In this document: positions 22,001 to 26,535 of the stretch, piece after piece
Layout of the letters: every line of letters starts with the position of its first letter
Position numbering within the stretch: the stretch's first letter is position 1
Origin: Tubiluchus corallicola
Taxonomy: Eukaryota; Priapulida; Priapulimorpha; Priapulimorphida; Tubiluchidae
Direction: 5' to 3'
Assembly (NCBI GenBank): GCA_030141605.1
Contig: JAQGDQ010001758.1
Location: forward strand, 1 to 26,535
Length of the DNA: 26,535 nucleotides
Made by a program: the position numbers and the translations under genes
The notes under the pieces: generated by a model
What the model saw: the letters and a program-made list of their open reading frames with translations, nothing else
Told to the model about the DNA's origin: nothing
The model's database searches: none

Positions 22001-22789
22001 ACCTAATTTTAAATTAAATACATTATTACAATATTACATTATTACCTATTTTTACACCTTTACAATATTACACTATGACCTAATTTTAAATTAAATACAT
22101 TATTACAATATTACATTATTACCTATTTTTACACCTTTACAATATTACACTATGACCTAATTTTAAATTAAATACATTATTACAATATTACCTATTTTTA
22201 CATTATTACAATATTACATTATTACCTAATTCTACATTATTACCTCAAGCAAAGTAAAGGGAATAAATGTAATGTAATGTAAAATCCATTTAACATCATT
22301 TAAAATCTCAGCATGCTAAACAATAAAATATATTTAAAATTCATAAGAAACTCAAAATTTAAAAGAATTCAAATTCATAAAAAGTATAATTTAAACAATT
22401 TGGCATTTTAAGATAATGTTTAAAATAATTTGATGAATTTGTAGAACGTATAGCAACAGGTATGTTATTCCAAAGACGTGGAGCTCAGACAGAGGAAGCT
22501 TTTCATCATGGGATGCTGTATTAGGAATTGGCTGATGTGAATTAATTTGTTCATTAGCATTAGAACAAAGTGTTCGGGGATATGTTACGGCACATTAACA
22601 GCACCAATTTTTTTTGTCAGTATAAGACTATTGCTTCATGAATTGATGAGTCTCACACGTGCGACGTTAAACGCCCTCTAGTAACGAAACCGTAAAATAC
22701 GCCTTCCCTACCTGAGCTTCCTGATCAGCAGGTAGATTGAGTTGATCAGCTTCTCGGGCAGCAGCCACTTGTGTTGCATAACATCTTTG
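6978..22789 (-). CDS. UQCRC2: UQCRC2, cytochrome b-c1 complex core protein 2 (11 exons; 5' exon missing)
   Basis: This is the core 2 subunit of mitochondrial complex III (ubiquinol-cytochrome c reductase), an M16-family peptidase homologue on the matrix side of the complex. Exons in order: 22712-22789, 20628-20777, 19382-19503, 17975-18099, 16460-16557, 12064-12217, 11043-11242, 9848-9928, 8753-8829, 7734-7893, 6978-7064. All junctions are GT-AG, phases are consistent, and they give 443 residues; the human precursor is 453. Matches to human core 2 include LSNGMKVVTLENYSP ([15 protein letters not shown]), [10 protein letters not shown] ([10 protein letters not shown]) and a C-terminus AAVGDLYNTPHLDQL (AASGNLGHTPFVDEL). 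The zinc site HxxEH of active M16 peptidases is absent: THCLRN occupies that place, as expected for core 2. The initiator exon is not identified. Confidence 0.95.
7734..7893 (-). CDS. UQCRC2: UQCRC2 exon
   Basis: Acceptor TTTCACAG|GAAGCAG, donor ACACC|GTAAGT. It enters with one base completing Lys362 and leaves in phase 0 after Thr415. It encodes KQLLTWMLMQGEDQDEVALS and onward to FIEAVTLNDLNT, matching the C-terminal M16 lobe helix region of core 2 (human KLKAGYLMSVESSE...VGSQALVAGS). It is more diverged from human than the neighbouring exons. Confidence 0.9.
8282..8606 (+). repeat. Pair of diverged ~50-bp direct repeats
   Basis: Two related segments lie at 8282-8328 and 8553-8606 in an intron. 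Both contain ACTATCAGCTTAG, a GGCGTC block and a following TTGA.ACGCCCC. The small ORF at 8540-8731 (starting MAERGQES) begins in the second copy and has no recognisable homologue. This is probably a short decayed repeat family. Confidence 0.45.
8753..8829 (-). CDS. UQCRC2: UQCRC2 exon
   Basis: Acceptor GTGTTTCAG|TTGCTT, donor GCTAA|GTGAGC. It encodes LLQGALDCCRQLAKSGFTDE then QFKTA (residues 337-361) and two bases of Lys362. The human counterpart reads [20 protein letters not shown] then DVQAAK. Phase 0 in, phase 2 out. Confidence 0.92.
9079..9770. repeat. GC-rich mixed trinucleotide array (GTT/GCT/GCC/CAG type)
   Basis: About 690 bases of three-base periodic sequence: GGT runs at the left edge, then mixtures of GCAGCAGCAG, TTGTTGTTG and GCCGTTGCCGTTGCC. 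It lies wholly in a UQCRC2 intron, ending 77 bases from the exon at 9848. It resembles the 898-2160 array in period but is far more GC-rich. Ala/Gln/Thr/Leu/Cys ORFs on both strands are by-products; one of them fuses in silico with the true exon at 9848-9928. Confidence 0.95.
9848..9928 (-). CDS. UQCRC2: UQCRC2 exon
   Basis: Acceptor TTGCTTCAG|ATTTCG, donor GCTACG|GTAGGA, 27 codons, phase 0 on both sides. It encodes [20 protein letters not shown] then QADDMAT. The NA.[8 protein letters not shown] block is one of the best conserved of core 2 (human [20 protein letters not shown]). Confidence 0.95.
10503..10961 (+). mobile_element. piggyBac-type MITE, copy 2 (459 bp, TTAA target duplication)
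   Basis: Same family and orientation as 4064-4444, with TTAA at 10499-10502 and 10962-10965 and ends GCCTTTCATACCCG and GGGACTGAAAGGG. The first base has mutated (C to G). Relative to copy 1 it carries about 75 extra bases near 10860-10940 just inside the right end, so the copies differ by an indel. It lies in a UQCRC2 intron, 81 bases below the exon at 11043. Confidence 0.8.
11043..11242 (-). CDS. UQCRC2: UQCRC2 exon (largest)
   Basis: Acceptor TTCTTTGCAG|GTGAAC, donor TACGCG|GTACGT. It enters with two bases completing Gly243 and leaves in phase 0. It encodes residues 244-309: ELRTQTASPIVYASLVTEGA, NLGNTKEVAALFLMQRIMGI, GPAIKYASPASLLNVALAKV, ASGPYA. The human segment reads [20 protein letters not shown]...LQHVLGAGPHVKRGS....LHQAVAKATQQPFD. 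It covers the start of the C-terminal M16 lobe. Confidence 0.95.
11396..11460. repeat. GT dinucleotide microsatellite
   Basis: About 65 bases of GT with one GC interruption, in the UQCRC2 intron upstream of the exon at 11043-11242. Confidence 0.98.
11682..11709. repeat. TA dinucleotide microsatellite
   Basis: About 28 bases of perfect AT alternation in a UQCRC2 intron. Confidence 0.97.
11875..12040 (+). repeat. 83-bp tandem duplication
   Basis: GTGAACACAAGAT begins at 11875 and again at 11958. Both copies continue with GACGGCA.AAACTCCCCAGAC and end in CGAGGGG; the first carries a run of about 12 G. It lies in the intron 24 bases below the exon at 12064. A TGAAAGGGTTAA just before it (about 11850) resembles a piggyBac MITE end, but no partner end was found. 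Confidence 0.75.
12064..12217 (-). CDS. UQCRC2: UQCRC2 exon
   Basis: Acceptor CTCTTTCAG|CTTACT, donor TCGGAG|GTAATT. Phase 0 in, phase 1 out. It encodes LTDYWNMYCTAGRMALVGIG, MPHAQLVHLGNNLFQPPQDK, EVIGGMAKFFG (residues 192-242). The human match is [20 protein letters not shown], the linker region before the second M16 lobe. Only 43 bases separate the acceptor from a transposable element starting at 12261. Confidence 0.94.
12289..12835 (+). mobile_element. hAT-type MITE, copy A (547 bp)
   Basis: Terminal inverted repeats CAGGGATGAGAAT at the left and ATTCTCATCCCTG at the right. The interior matches the element at 20008-20460 nearly throughout, but copy A has about 60 extra bases near 12345-12405 (GGGGGCCACGTAGGCCCCCG region) missing from copy B. 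The 8-bp flanks (ACTCGACT and GAACCACT) are no longer identical. The hAT assignment comes from copy B's target duplication. Confidence 0.75.
13127..14062 (+). repeat. 62-bp satellite, about 15 copies, alternating two subtypes
   Basis: The unit is GAGTCAATTACCGACAGTTT, TTGTATACTTTTGAATAGGA, GCGGCCAGTACCAGACGTTT, TT. In the first two thirds, units alternate between ...CAACAG...TATAC...CCCGTACCAGACTTTTTTT and ...CGACAG...TACAC...CCGGTACCAGACGTTTTT, giving a 124-bp higher-order period. Toward the right end units are more uniform, with CCAGTACCAGATG. The unit matches the reverse complement of an internal segment of the hAT MITEs. It lies inside the composite element at 12261-14095. Confidence 0.95.
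14262..15190 (+). repeat. 82-bp satellite built from two 41-bp halves, with NFI-like palindromes
   Basis: Half-unit 1 is TTATGTTGGCAGTGTGCCAA then GGTATTGCTGTTACTATTCTC. Half-unit 2 is TTATGTTAAGAGTGTGTCAA then CTTATAGCTCCTACTATTGTC. The two halves are clearly related, so an ancestral 41-bp repeat became an 82-bp dimer. The middle of the array keeps a strict 82-bp period; the right third shows mixed 41-bp units with TTATGGTGGCAGTGTGCC. ORFs across it (Met-Leu-Ala-Val-Cys-Gln repeats) are by-products. Confidence 0.95.
15564..16347 (-). mobile_element. pogo-type MITE, copy 1 (784 bp, TA flanks)
   Basis: The ends read TAGTCAACCTCGGGTATAAG at the left and, on the minus strand, CAGTCAACCTCGGATACAAA at the right, with TA at 15562-15563 and 16348-16349. 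Near both ends TATAAGGGAC phrases recur. The right end matches the left end of the copy at 20844-21321 in reverse complement, so the two copies are in opposite orientation. No transposase is present. Assignment to the Tc1/mariner-pogo superfamily comes from the CAG terminus plus TA target site. Confidence 0.75.
16460..16557 (-). CDS. UQCRC2: UQCRC2 exon
   Basis: Acceptor TTTTGTTTAG|GTGTGA, donor AAAATG|GTATGC. It enters with two bases completing Arg159 and leaves in phase 0. It encodes VMEDVHAAAFRQTLGRSIYC then PEFMIGRYSSKM (residues 160-191). The human match is [20 protein letters not shown] then PDYRIGKVTSEE. An in-exon GGGAG|GTACAG at 16475 looks like a better donor. However, using it leaves phase 2 against a phase-0 acceptor and removes the six residues RYSSKM that align to KVTSEE. 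Confidence 0.93.
16558..17974 (-). other. UQCRC2 intron; no gene, one TA microsatellite
   Basis: The intron between the exons at 17975 and 16557 holds a perfect TA run at 17178-17212. No other repeat or coding signal was recognised; the short ORFs have no recognisable motif. Confidence 0.5.
17178..17212. repeat. TA dinucleotide microsatellite
   Basis: About 35 bases of alternating TA, followed by a short interrupted continuation (CTATATATATAC). Confidence 0.97.
17975..18099 (-). CDS. UQCRC2: UQCRC2 exon
   Basis: Acceptor TTGTGTTCTCAG|GCCCGA, donor TTTGC|GTAAGT. It enters with one base completing Leu117 and leaves in phase 1. It encodes PDALPFLANITTKPSFKPWE then ITDGVPRLTLDLAHFHASPYL (residues 118-158). 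The human match is [20 protein letters not shown] then VADLQPQLKIDKA. Confidence 0.94.
18100..18816 (-). other. UQCRC2 intron, right-flank part; nothing recognised
   Basis: AT-rich intron sequence between the exon at 17975-18099 and the direct-repeat/CT block. No gene, RNA or known repeat was seen. Confidence 0.4.
18817..19271 (+). repeat. CT microsatellite between two 121-bp direct repeats
   Basis: Direct repeats at 18817-18937 and 19151-19271 lie exactly 334 bases apart with only a few substitutions. Each runs from TTTTCCTGTGCAGTATTTC through CCATTGTAGGCCCTTTCAC to GTGAAATAAATGACTTA. Between them lies a CT/TCTC tract (about 18969-19131). The repeats end in an AATAAA-containing phrase directly before the CT tract, resembling a retroposon 3' end with a simple-sequence tail that was tandemly duplicated. 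That origin is inference. Confidence 0.85.
19382..19503 (-). CDS. UQCRC2: UQCRC2 exon
   Basis: Acceptor CTCTGCAG|GCGACA, donor AATAATTT|GTAGGT. Phase 0 in, phase 2 out. It encodes ATEKSTYFGNVRNLEHLGAS then LLATSTREHLFYTMNCLRNN (residues 77-116) and two bases of Leu117. The human match is [20 protein letters not shown] then [20 protein letters not shown]. This exon has no long ORF of its own and was found by homology and phase. Confidence 0.93.
20008..20460 (+). mobile_element. hAT-type MITE, copy B (453 bp) with perfect 8-bp target duplication
   Basis: The ends are CAGGGGTGAGAAT and ATTCTCATCCCTG. The 8-base sequence GAATAATC lies on both sides (20000-20007 and 20461-20468). Perfect 8-bp duplications plus CAGGG-type termini indicate the hAT superfamily. 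No transposase is present. Same orientation as copy A at 12289-12835. Confidence 0.85.
20494..20527. repeat. AAT trinucleotide microsatellite
   Basis: An AATAAT run of about 34 bases with one ATT interruption, a little to the right of the hAT MITE. Confidence 0.9.
20628..20777 (-). CDS. UQCRC2: UQCRC2 exon with degenerate M16 zinc site
   Basis: Acceptor ACTTAATTGTAG|GTCGGT, donor GCTCAG|GTACAG. 50 codons, phase 0 on both sides. It encodes VGHLSNGMKVVTLENYSPIT, KVVVVINAGCRFEQTSNLGI, THCLRNSAAQ (residues 27-76). The human match is [20 protein letters not shown] then [20 protein letters not shown]. Where active M16 proteases have HxxEH, the sequence is HCLRN, so no metal site is expected. Confidence 0.95.
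20844..21321 (+). mobile_element. pogo-type MITE, copy 2 (478 bp, TA flanks)
   Basis: Left end CAGTCAACCTCGGATATAAG; the right end read on the minus strand is CAATCAACCTCGGGTATGAG. TA lies at 20842-20843 and 21322-21323. The interior repeats CCCTTATA phrases (TATAAGGGAC, GTCCCTTATAGCCG, GTCCCTTATATGTG). It is inverted relative to 15564-16347 and about 300 bases shorter. It sits in the UQCRC2 intron, 67 bases upstream of the exon at 20628-20777. Confidence 0.78.
21376..21427 (-). mobile_element. Probable tRNA-derived SINE fragment (3' half of tRNA region)
   Basis: Read on the minus strand, CAGCTGCCCGGAGAGCAGAA is followed by GTTCTTGTGTTCGAGTCCCA. GTTCGAGTCCC (21388-21398) fits the RNA polymerase III B box. 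A convincing A box and the 5' half are missing and the acceptor stem does not pair, so this is not a functional tRNA gene. Confidence 0.4.
21722..22245 (+). repeat. 77-bp AT-rich minisatellite, about 6-7 copies
   Basis: The unit contains AATTTTAAATTAAATACATT, ATTACAATATTACATTATTA, CCTATTTTTACACCTTTACA and ATATTACACTATGACCT. TTTTAAATTA starts at 21861, 21930, 22007, 22084 and 22161, with a 77-base period in the last copies and shorter, more diverged ones at the left. Internally it is made of shorter TTACATTATTACMT phrases. It lies in the UQCRC2 intron. Confidence 0.9.
22246..22711 (-). other. UQCRC2 intron next to the first visible exon; nothing recognised
   Basis: AT-rich sequence without gene or RNA signal. 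A phrase ACGTTAAACGCCCTCTA followed by CGAAACC near 22665 also occurs near 21450 (see findings). Confidence 0.35.
22712..22789 (-). CDS. UQCRC2: UQCRC2 first recognisable exon (targeting-peptide end and mature N-terminus)
   Basis: Acceptor TTATCTTCTAG|CAAAGA, donor GCTCAG|GTAGGG. 26 codons, phase 0 on both sides. It encodes QRCYATQVAAAREADQLNLP then ADQEAQ. RCYATQ fits the processing-site end of a mitochondrial presequence, and NLP..QE.QVGHLSNG continues into the next exon. The only ATG in it is out of frame, so an upstream exon with the start codon is required. Confidence 0.85.
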
Positions 22790-24097
22790 CTAGAAGATAA
22801 AGCAGCGGAACGATATTACATGCAATGTACGAAGTCATTCTTTTAAACAATGAGGCGGGCCACAAAAAAATTTGTTTGTGTCTTACCTCATGAGCTCAGA
22901 AGATGCCAGTAGGGAGGAAGGAATTTTTTTTTGAAATTGTTTTGTGAATGTTTAAAACTGAATCGTTGAAATGTTTTAAAAATTTTCAATGCACATTTTT
23001 TCACGCTTTGTTTTTCTGTTTGCAATACTAAATTTTTGCATTTCATTACATTCAATTTTATACATTATTTAATTATAAAATTCAAAATATTTATAAATAG
23101 TATAAGCTATGAAAATATTGTTAATAATTGTAATTTTGTATGACACATCATGCTCCGCTGTTATAGTTCAAGCACCTTAGTGAAGGGTAAGTTCCCCAAG
23201 ACTGTCTATGGTCATGAACCTACCTTCACACTTAAGCAGTTATTATTGTCATCAGAGTACATTATGTCTTCGTAATTTTCATGTGTGAAATAAATTGTTC
23301 TTAAAACATTGTCTGACTAATGCCTACCTGCATACATGTCAAAGTAACACATTTACGGTGTTTCAAATGCTAGCGAACACACTACGAGGGTCATATCAAA
23401 AAGTAATGGCTTGACAGTTTACAATTAATGAAATTGAATTATCCTGCATATTTCATTTGACAATGTCTGACTAAAAATACAAAACATAGATGAATCATAC
23501 CAATATATTTCCAGCAACACGACTAAAAGGATTTCTTATACTGATCATTGCTATGTTGAATAGTTCACATAATAATAACTGTAAGATTTTACAAAAGTTC
23601 GCAAAATTTGTCCTTCCAACACTGCCAGTGAGCCTACTGTAGAAAGCTGTTCAGTTGTTTATATACGTTCGGCCGCTAGATGGGACCTTGCGACTTTGTT
23701 GTTAGCAACGATTTTGAAGTAGTAATTTCGCGTTTATTTTCGTCTGTTAATGGTTTATAATTTTTCTGGTAAAAAGTGCAAATGATGTCATAGTTAAGGT
23801 ACGTCATTTTAAAAATACAAACTGCGTAGCTTAAAACGGTTCAAGATGAAATTATTAATTTAATTGTTTATCCTTTTTAAATCGAAGGTGTTACTGTTAG
23901 AAACTAAAGTAATGTAAACTATAATTATGACTAGTCTATAGTCTATAATAAAAAAATAATTGATAAAAGTAGTCAAACTTGATAAGAGTTTAACAACATA
24001 GCGTTCGTAACTTGGGGCGCTATTGCACTTTCACACTACCTTTTTGAGGCTATTATACACGCTTTACTCAGTGTAAAGACAACGTAGTGGTGTGTGG
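22790..24097. other. Upstream of the first UQCRC2 exon seen; no clear gene
   Basis: AT-rich. On the minus strand a GCAG|GTAGGC donor-like site at 23328 follows an in-frame ATGCAG (23331-23333) and would join in phase to the exon at 22789, but the resulting leader would be only Met-Gln before QRCYATQ. A mariner-like end lies at 23385-23416. No other coding signal was seen. Confidence 0.35.
23385..23416 (+). mobile_element. Mariner-like terminal fragment
   Basis: CGAGGGTCATATCAAAAAGT preceded by TA resembles the CGAGGGTNNNTCAAAAAGTAA termini of many animal mariner elements. No opposite inverted end was found within the window, so it is probably a truncated relic. Confidence 0.4.
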
Positions 24098-25558
24098 TGA
24101 AATGGCACAGGTAAAAATGGTACAGAAAAAAAATGACACAAATGGAATAACATAAAAATGGCACAGGAAAAATGGCATGGTAAAAATGGTTCAGGAAAAA
24201 ATGGCACAGGAAATAATGGCATGGTAAAAATGGTACGGGAAAAAATGGCACAAATGAAAGTACATAAAAATGGCACAAGAAAAAATGGCACAGGAAATAA
24301 TGGCATGGTAAAAATGGTACAGGAAAAAATGGCACAAATGAAAGTACAAAAAATGACACAGGAAAAAATGGCACAGGAAATAATGGCACAGGAAAAAAAT
24401 GATACAGGAAAAAATGGCACAAATGAAAGTACAAAAAATGACACAGGAAAAAATGGCACAGGAAATAATGGCATGGTAAATATGGTACAGGAAAAAATGG
24501 CACGAATGGAAGTACATAAAAATGACACTGGAAAAAATGGCACAGGAATAATGGCATGGTAAATATGGTACAGGAAAAAATGGCACAGGAAATAATGGCA
24601 TGGTAAATATGGTACAGGAAAAAATGGCACGAATGGAAGTACATAAAAATGACACAGGAAAAAATGGCACAGGAATAATGGCACAGGAAATAATGGCATG
24701 GTAAATATGGTACAGGAAAAAATGGCACGAATGGAAGTACATAAAAATGACACAGGAAAAAATGGCACAGGAATAATGGCACAGGAAATAATGGCACAAA
24801 TGAAAGTACATAAAAATGGCACAGGAAATAATGGCATGGTAAAAATGGTACAGGAAAAAATGGCACGAATGGAAGTACATAAAAATGACACAGGAAAAAA
24901 TGGCACAAGAAAAATGGCACAGGAAAAATGGCATGGTAAATATGGTACAGGAAAAAATGGCACAGGAAATAATGGCATGGTAAAAATGGTACAGGAAAAA
25001 ATGGCACGAATGGAAGTACATAAAAATGACACAGGAAAAAATGGCACAAGAAAAATGGCACAGGAAATAATGACATGGTAAAAATGGTACAGGAAAAAAT
25101 GGCACAGGAAATTATGGCATGGTAAAAATGGCACAGGAAAAAATGACACAAATGGAAGTACATAAAAATGACACAGGAAAAATGGCACAGGAAATAATGG
25201 CATGGTAAAAATGGCACAGGAAATTATGGCATGGTAAAAATGGCACAGGAAAAAATGGCACGAATGGAAGTACATAAAAATGACACAGGAAAAAATGGCA
25301 CAAGAAAAATGGCACAGGAAATAATGGCATGGTAAATATGGTACAGGAAAAAATGGGACAGGAAATAATGGCATGGTAAATATGGTACAGGAAAAAATGG
25401 CACGAATGGAAGTACATAAAAATGACACAGGAAAAAATGGCACAGGAAAAATGGCACAGGAAATAATGACATGGTAAAATGGCACACGAAAAAATGGCAC
25501 CTGTAAAATGGCATGGGGAAAACATGGCGCAAATGGAAAAGTAGGAAACAATGGCACA
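24098..25558 (+). repeat. Composite ATGGCACAGG minisatellite (left arm of a large inverted repeat)
   Basis: About 1.46 kb of 14-17 base phrases, mainly AAAAATGGCACAGG, AAATAATGGCATGGTAAA, AATGGTACAGG and AATGGAAGTACATAAAAATG. They are arranged in a loose higher-order unit of about 84 bases. A few bases at each end are diverged (GGTGTGTGGTGAAATGGCAC at the left). The array has no stop in two minus-strand frames, which yields 300-530-residue Phe/Pro/Cys/His ORFs that are artefacts. Confidence 0.96.
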
Positions 25559-26383
25559 TGTACTATTTCCATGCAACTGATTTCTATAATAAAATTAGAA
25601 TGTGCTCCGTAGGAAGCAGATCTCTGCCAAAACTGAACAATCCTAAACTTACTCATCTAATTCTTTTGATTAAAAAAGCTTAACAGAAACATGAGCAAGC
25701 AAACATATAAAAATGTATCCATATTGGTATTATACATACTAACAAAAGACTCACATAATATTTGTGCATTAAATAGATTTATAATCAATAATGCATGAAT
25801 GTTCCACATAGTGTTTATCTACCTTTTGAATATTAATTTTGGCAGTGTCAGTTGACTGACAAATATATATGTTCCAAACCACCTGATAGGGCTATTCCCA
25901 TTAAGAAGCAAAGGTTTTAGACAGCGTTACTCAGTTTTACAAGCGAAATTTTCTCGAAATGGAACGTGGAACTAAATCATAGTTGTTCGTCCTGGTGGAG
26001 ATAATAAAAAGCAAGTTTTAAGCACTTCCTCTGAGACCTCCATAAAGTGCTTCACGAACGTTTTTGTACGTGGTGTTCGGTCACGTTTCTTGAAAAAAGA
26101 ACCGACAAAAAGATTCCCATTTTGGTATTATCCCACCATTCTTCCCAAAGTTTCTTGGAATCTGTTAGATAGTTTTTGCATAATAGTTTTATTGCCATAA
26201 CAGACAAAAAACAACAAAACTAACAGACGAATGAACAAACAAACTGTGTTGAAGGATAACTTCCTTGACAGAGGTAAAAATGACTCAAATAATTATTCCC
26301 CACATAATGATCGTAACCCTGACCTTAAACTCATATTTTATTAAGTGTTCCACTTCTGCCTTCTTATTCATTTATGTAATTTT
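25559..26383. other. Unique spacer between the inverted satellite arms
   Basis: About 825 bases with no credible ORF. It contains a probable RTE/SINE 3' end at 26114-26284. TTTGGCAGTGTCAGTTGAC near 25850 is not part of any array. It forms the core of the inverted-repeat structure. Confidence 0.5.
26114..26284 (+). mobile_element. Probable RTE-type LINE or SINE 3' end
   Basis: The order of motifs is CCATTTTGGTATTATCCCAC, CCCAAAGTTTCTTGGAATCT, GTTAGATAGTTTTTGCATAA, a CAGACGAATGAACAAACAAA tract and CTTCCTTGACAGAGGTAAAA. It follows the familiar 3' tail of animal RTE elements and their SINEs (CCAAGTTTC.TGAAAATC, AGTAGTTTTTG.GTAAT, a CAGAC/GAAC-rich stretch, CCTTGGCGGAGGTAA). Recognition is from memory of the pattern; no coding part is present. 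Confidence 0.5.
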
Positions 26384-26535
26384 TTTCTACACCATTTTTA
26401 CCGTGTCATTATTTCCTGTGCCATTTTTCCTCTGCCATTTTTTCCTGTATCATTTTTACCATGCCATTATTTCCTGTGCCATTTTTTCCTGTTCCATTTT
26501 TACCATGCTATTATTTCCTGTGCCATTTTTACCAT
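26384..26535 (-). repeat. ATGGCACAGG minisatellite, inverted (right arm, runs off the window)
   Basis: Read on the minus strand it repeats ATGGTAAAAATGGCACAGGA, AATAAT.GCATGGTAAAAATG and ACAGGAAAAAATGGCACAGG, the same phrases in the same order as the array at 24098-25558. The right boundary lies outside the window. Confidence 0.93.

Noticed and set aside
24064-25656. 530-, 393- and 304-residue minus-strand ORFs rich in Phe, Pro, Cys, His
   Set aside because: Products of the ATGGCACAGG minisatellite; the same phrase recurs in all frames and there is no domain or gene context.

Overview
The window is animal (metazoan) nuclear DNA, most likely from an invertebrate with an intron-rich, AT-rich, repeat-laden genome. 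The evidence is GT-AG spliced genes for a nucleoporin and a mitochondrial complex III subunit, and several families of small DNA transposons. There is no sign of bacterial gene organisation. The species cannot be named from the sequence.

Two convergent genes are recognisable. On the plus strand, positions ~56-4816 hold the 3' end of NUP188 (nuclear pore scaffold): three exons encoding about 200 C-terminal residues. On the minus strand, positions 22789-6978 hold nearly all of UQCRC2 (core protein 2 of the cytochrome bc1 complex). Eleven exons were rebuilt by hand; their phases agree throughout and give 443 residues ending at a stop. Only the first exon, with the start codon and N-terminal targeting residues, is missing or unresolved. 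Almost all the long ORFs in the window are artefacts of tandem repeats.

Region by region. 1-4816: NUP188 exons separated by a 1.3 kb GTT/GGT array and by a 27-copy 47-bp minisatellite that starts exactly on a 5' splice site. That intron also carries a piggyBac-type MITE. 4817-6977: convergent intergenic/3'UTR region with a 44-bp minisatellite and a long CT tract. 6978-22789: UQCRC2. Its introns carry a GC-rich mixed trinucleotide array, a second piggyBac-type MITE, GT and TA microsatellites, and a TA-flanked pogo/Tigger-like element. That element contains a hAT MITE and a 62-bp satellite related to the hAT MITE. Further along are an 82-bp satellite carrying repeated perfect NFI-type palindromes, two pogo-type MITEs in opposite orientation, a second hAT MITE with a perfect 8-bp target duplication, a CT tract between 121-bp direct repeats, and a 77-bp AT-rich array. 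22790-26535: non-coding. It holds a mariner-like end and a 1.46 kb array of a short ATGGCACAGG-type motif that reappears inverted at the right window edge. Satellite arms around a unique core resemble a Foldback-type element; the core includes a probable RTE/SINE 3' end.

The two genes have no known functional link and simply converge. The unusual content is in how satellites and transposons relate to each other and to splice sites.
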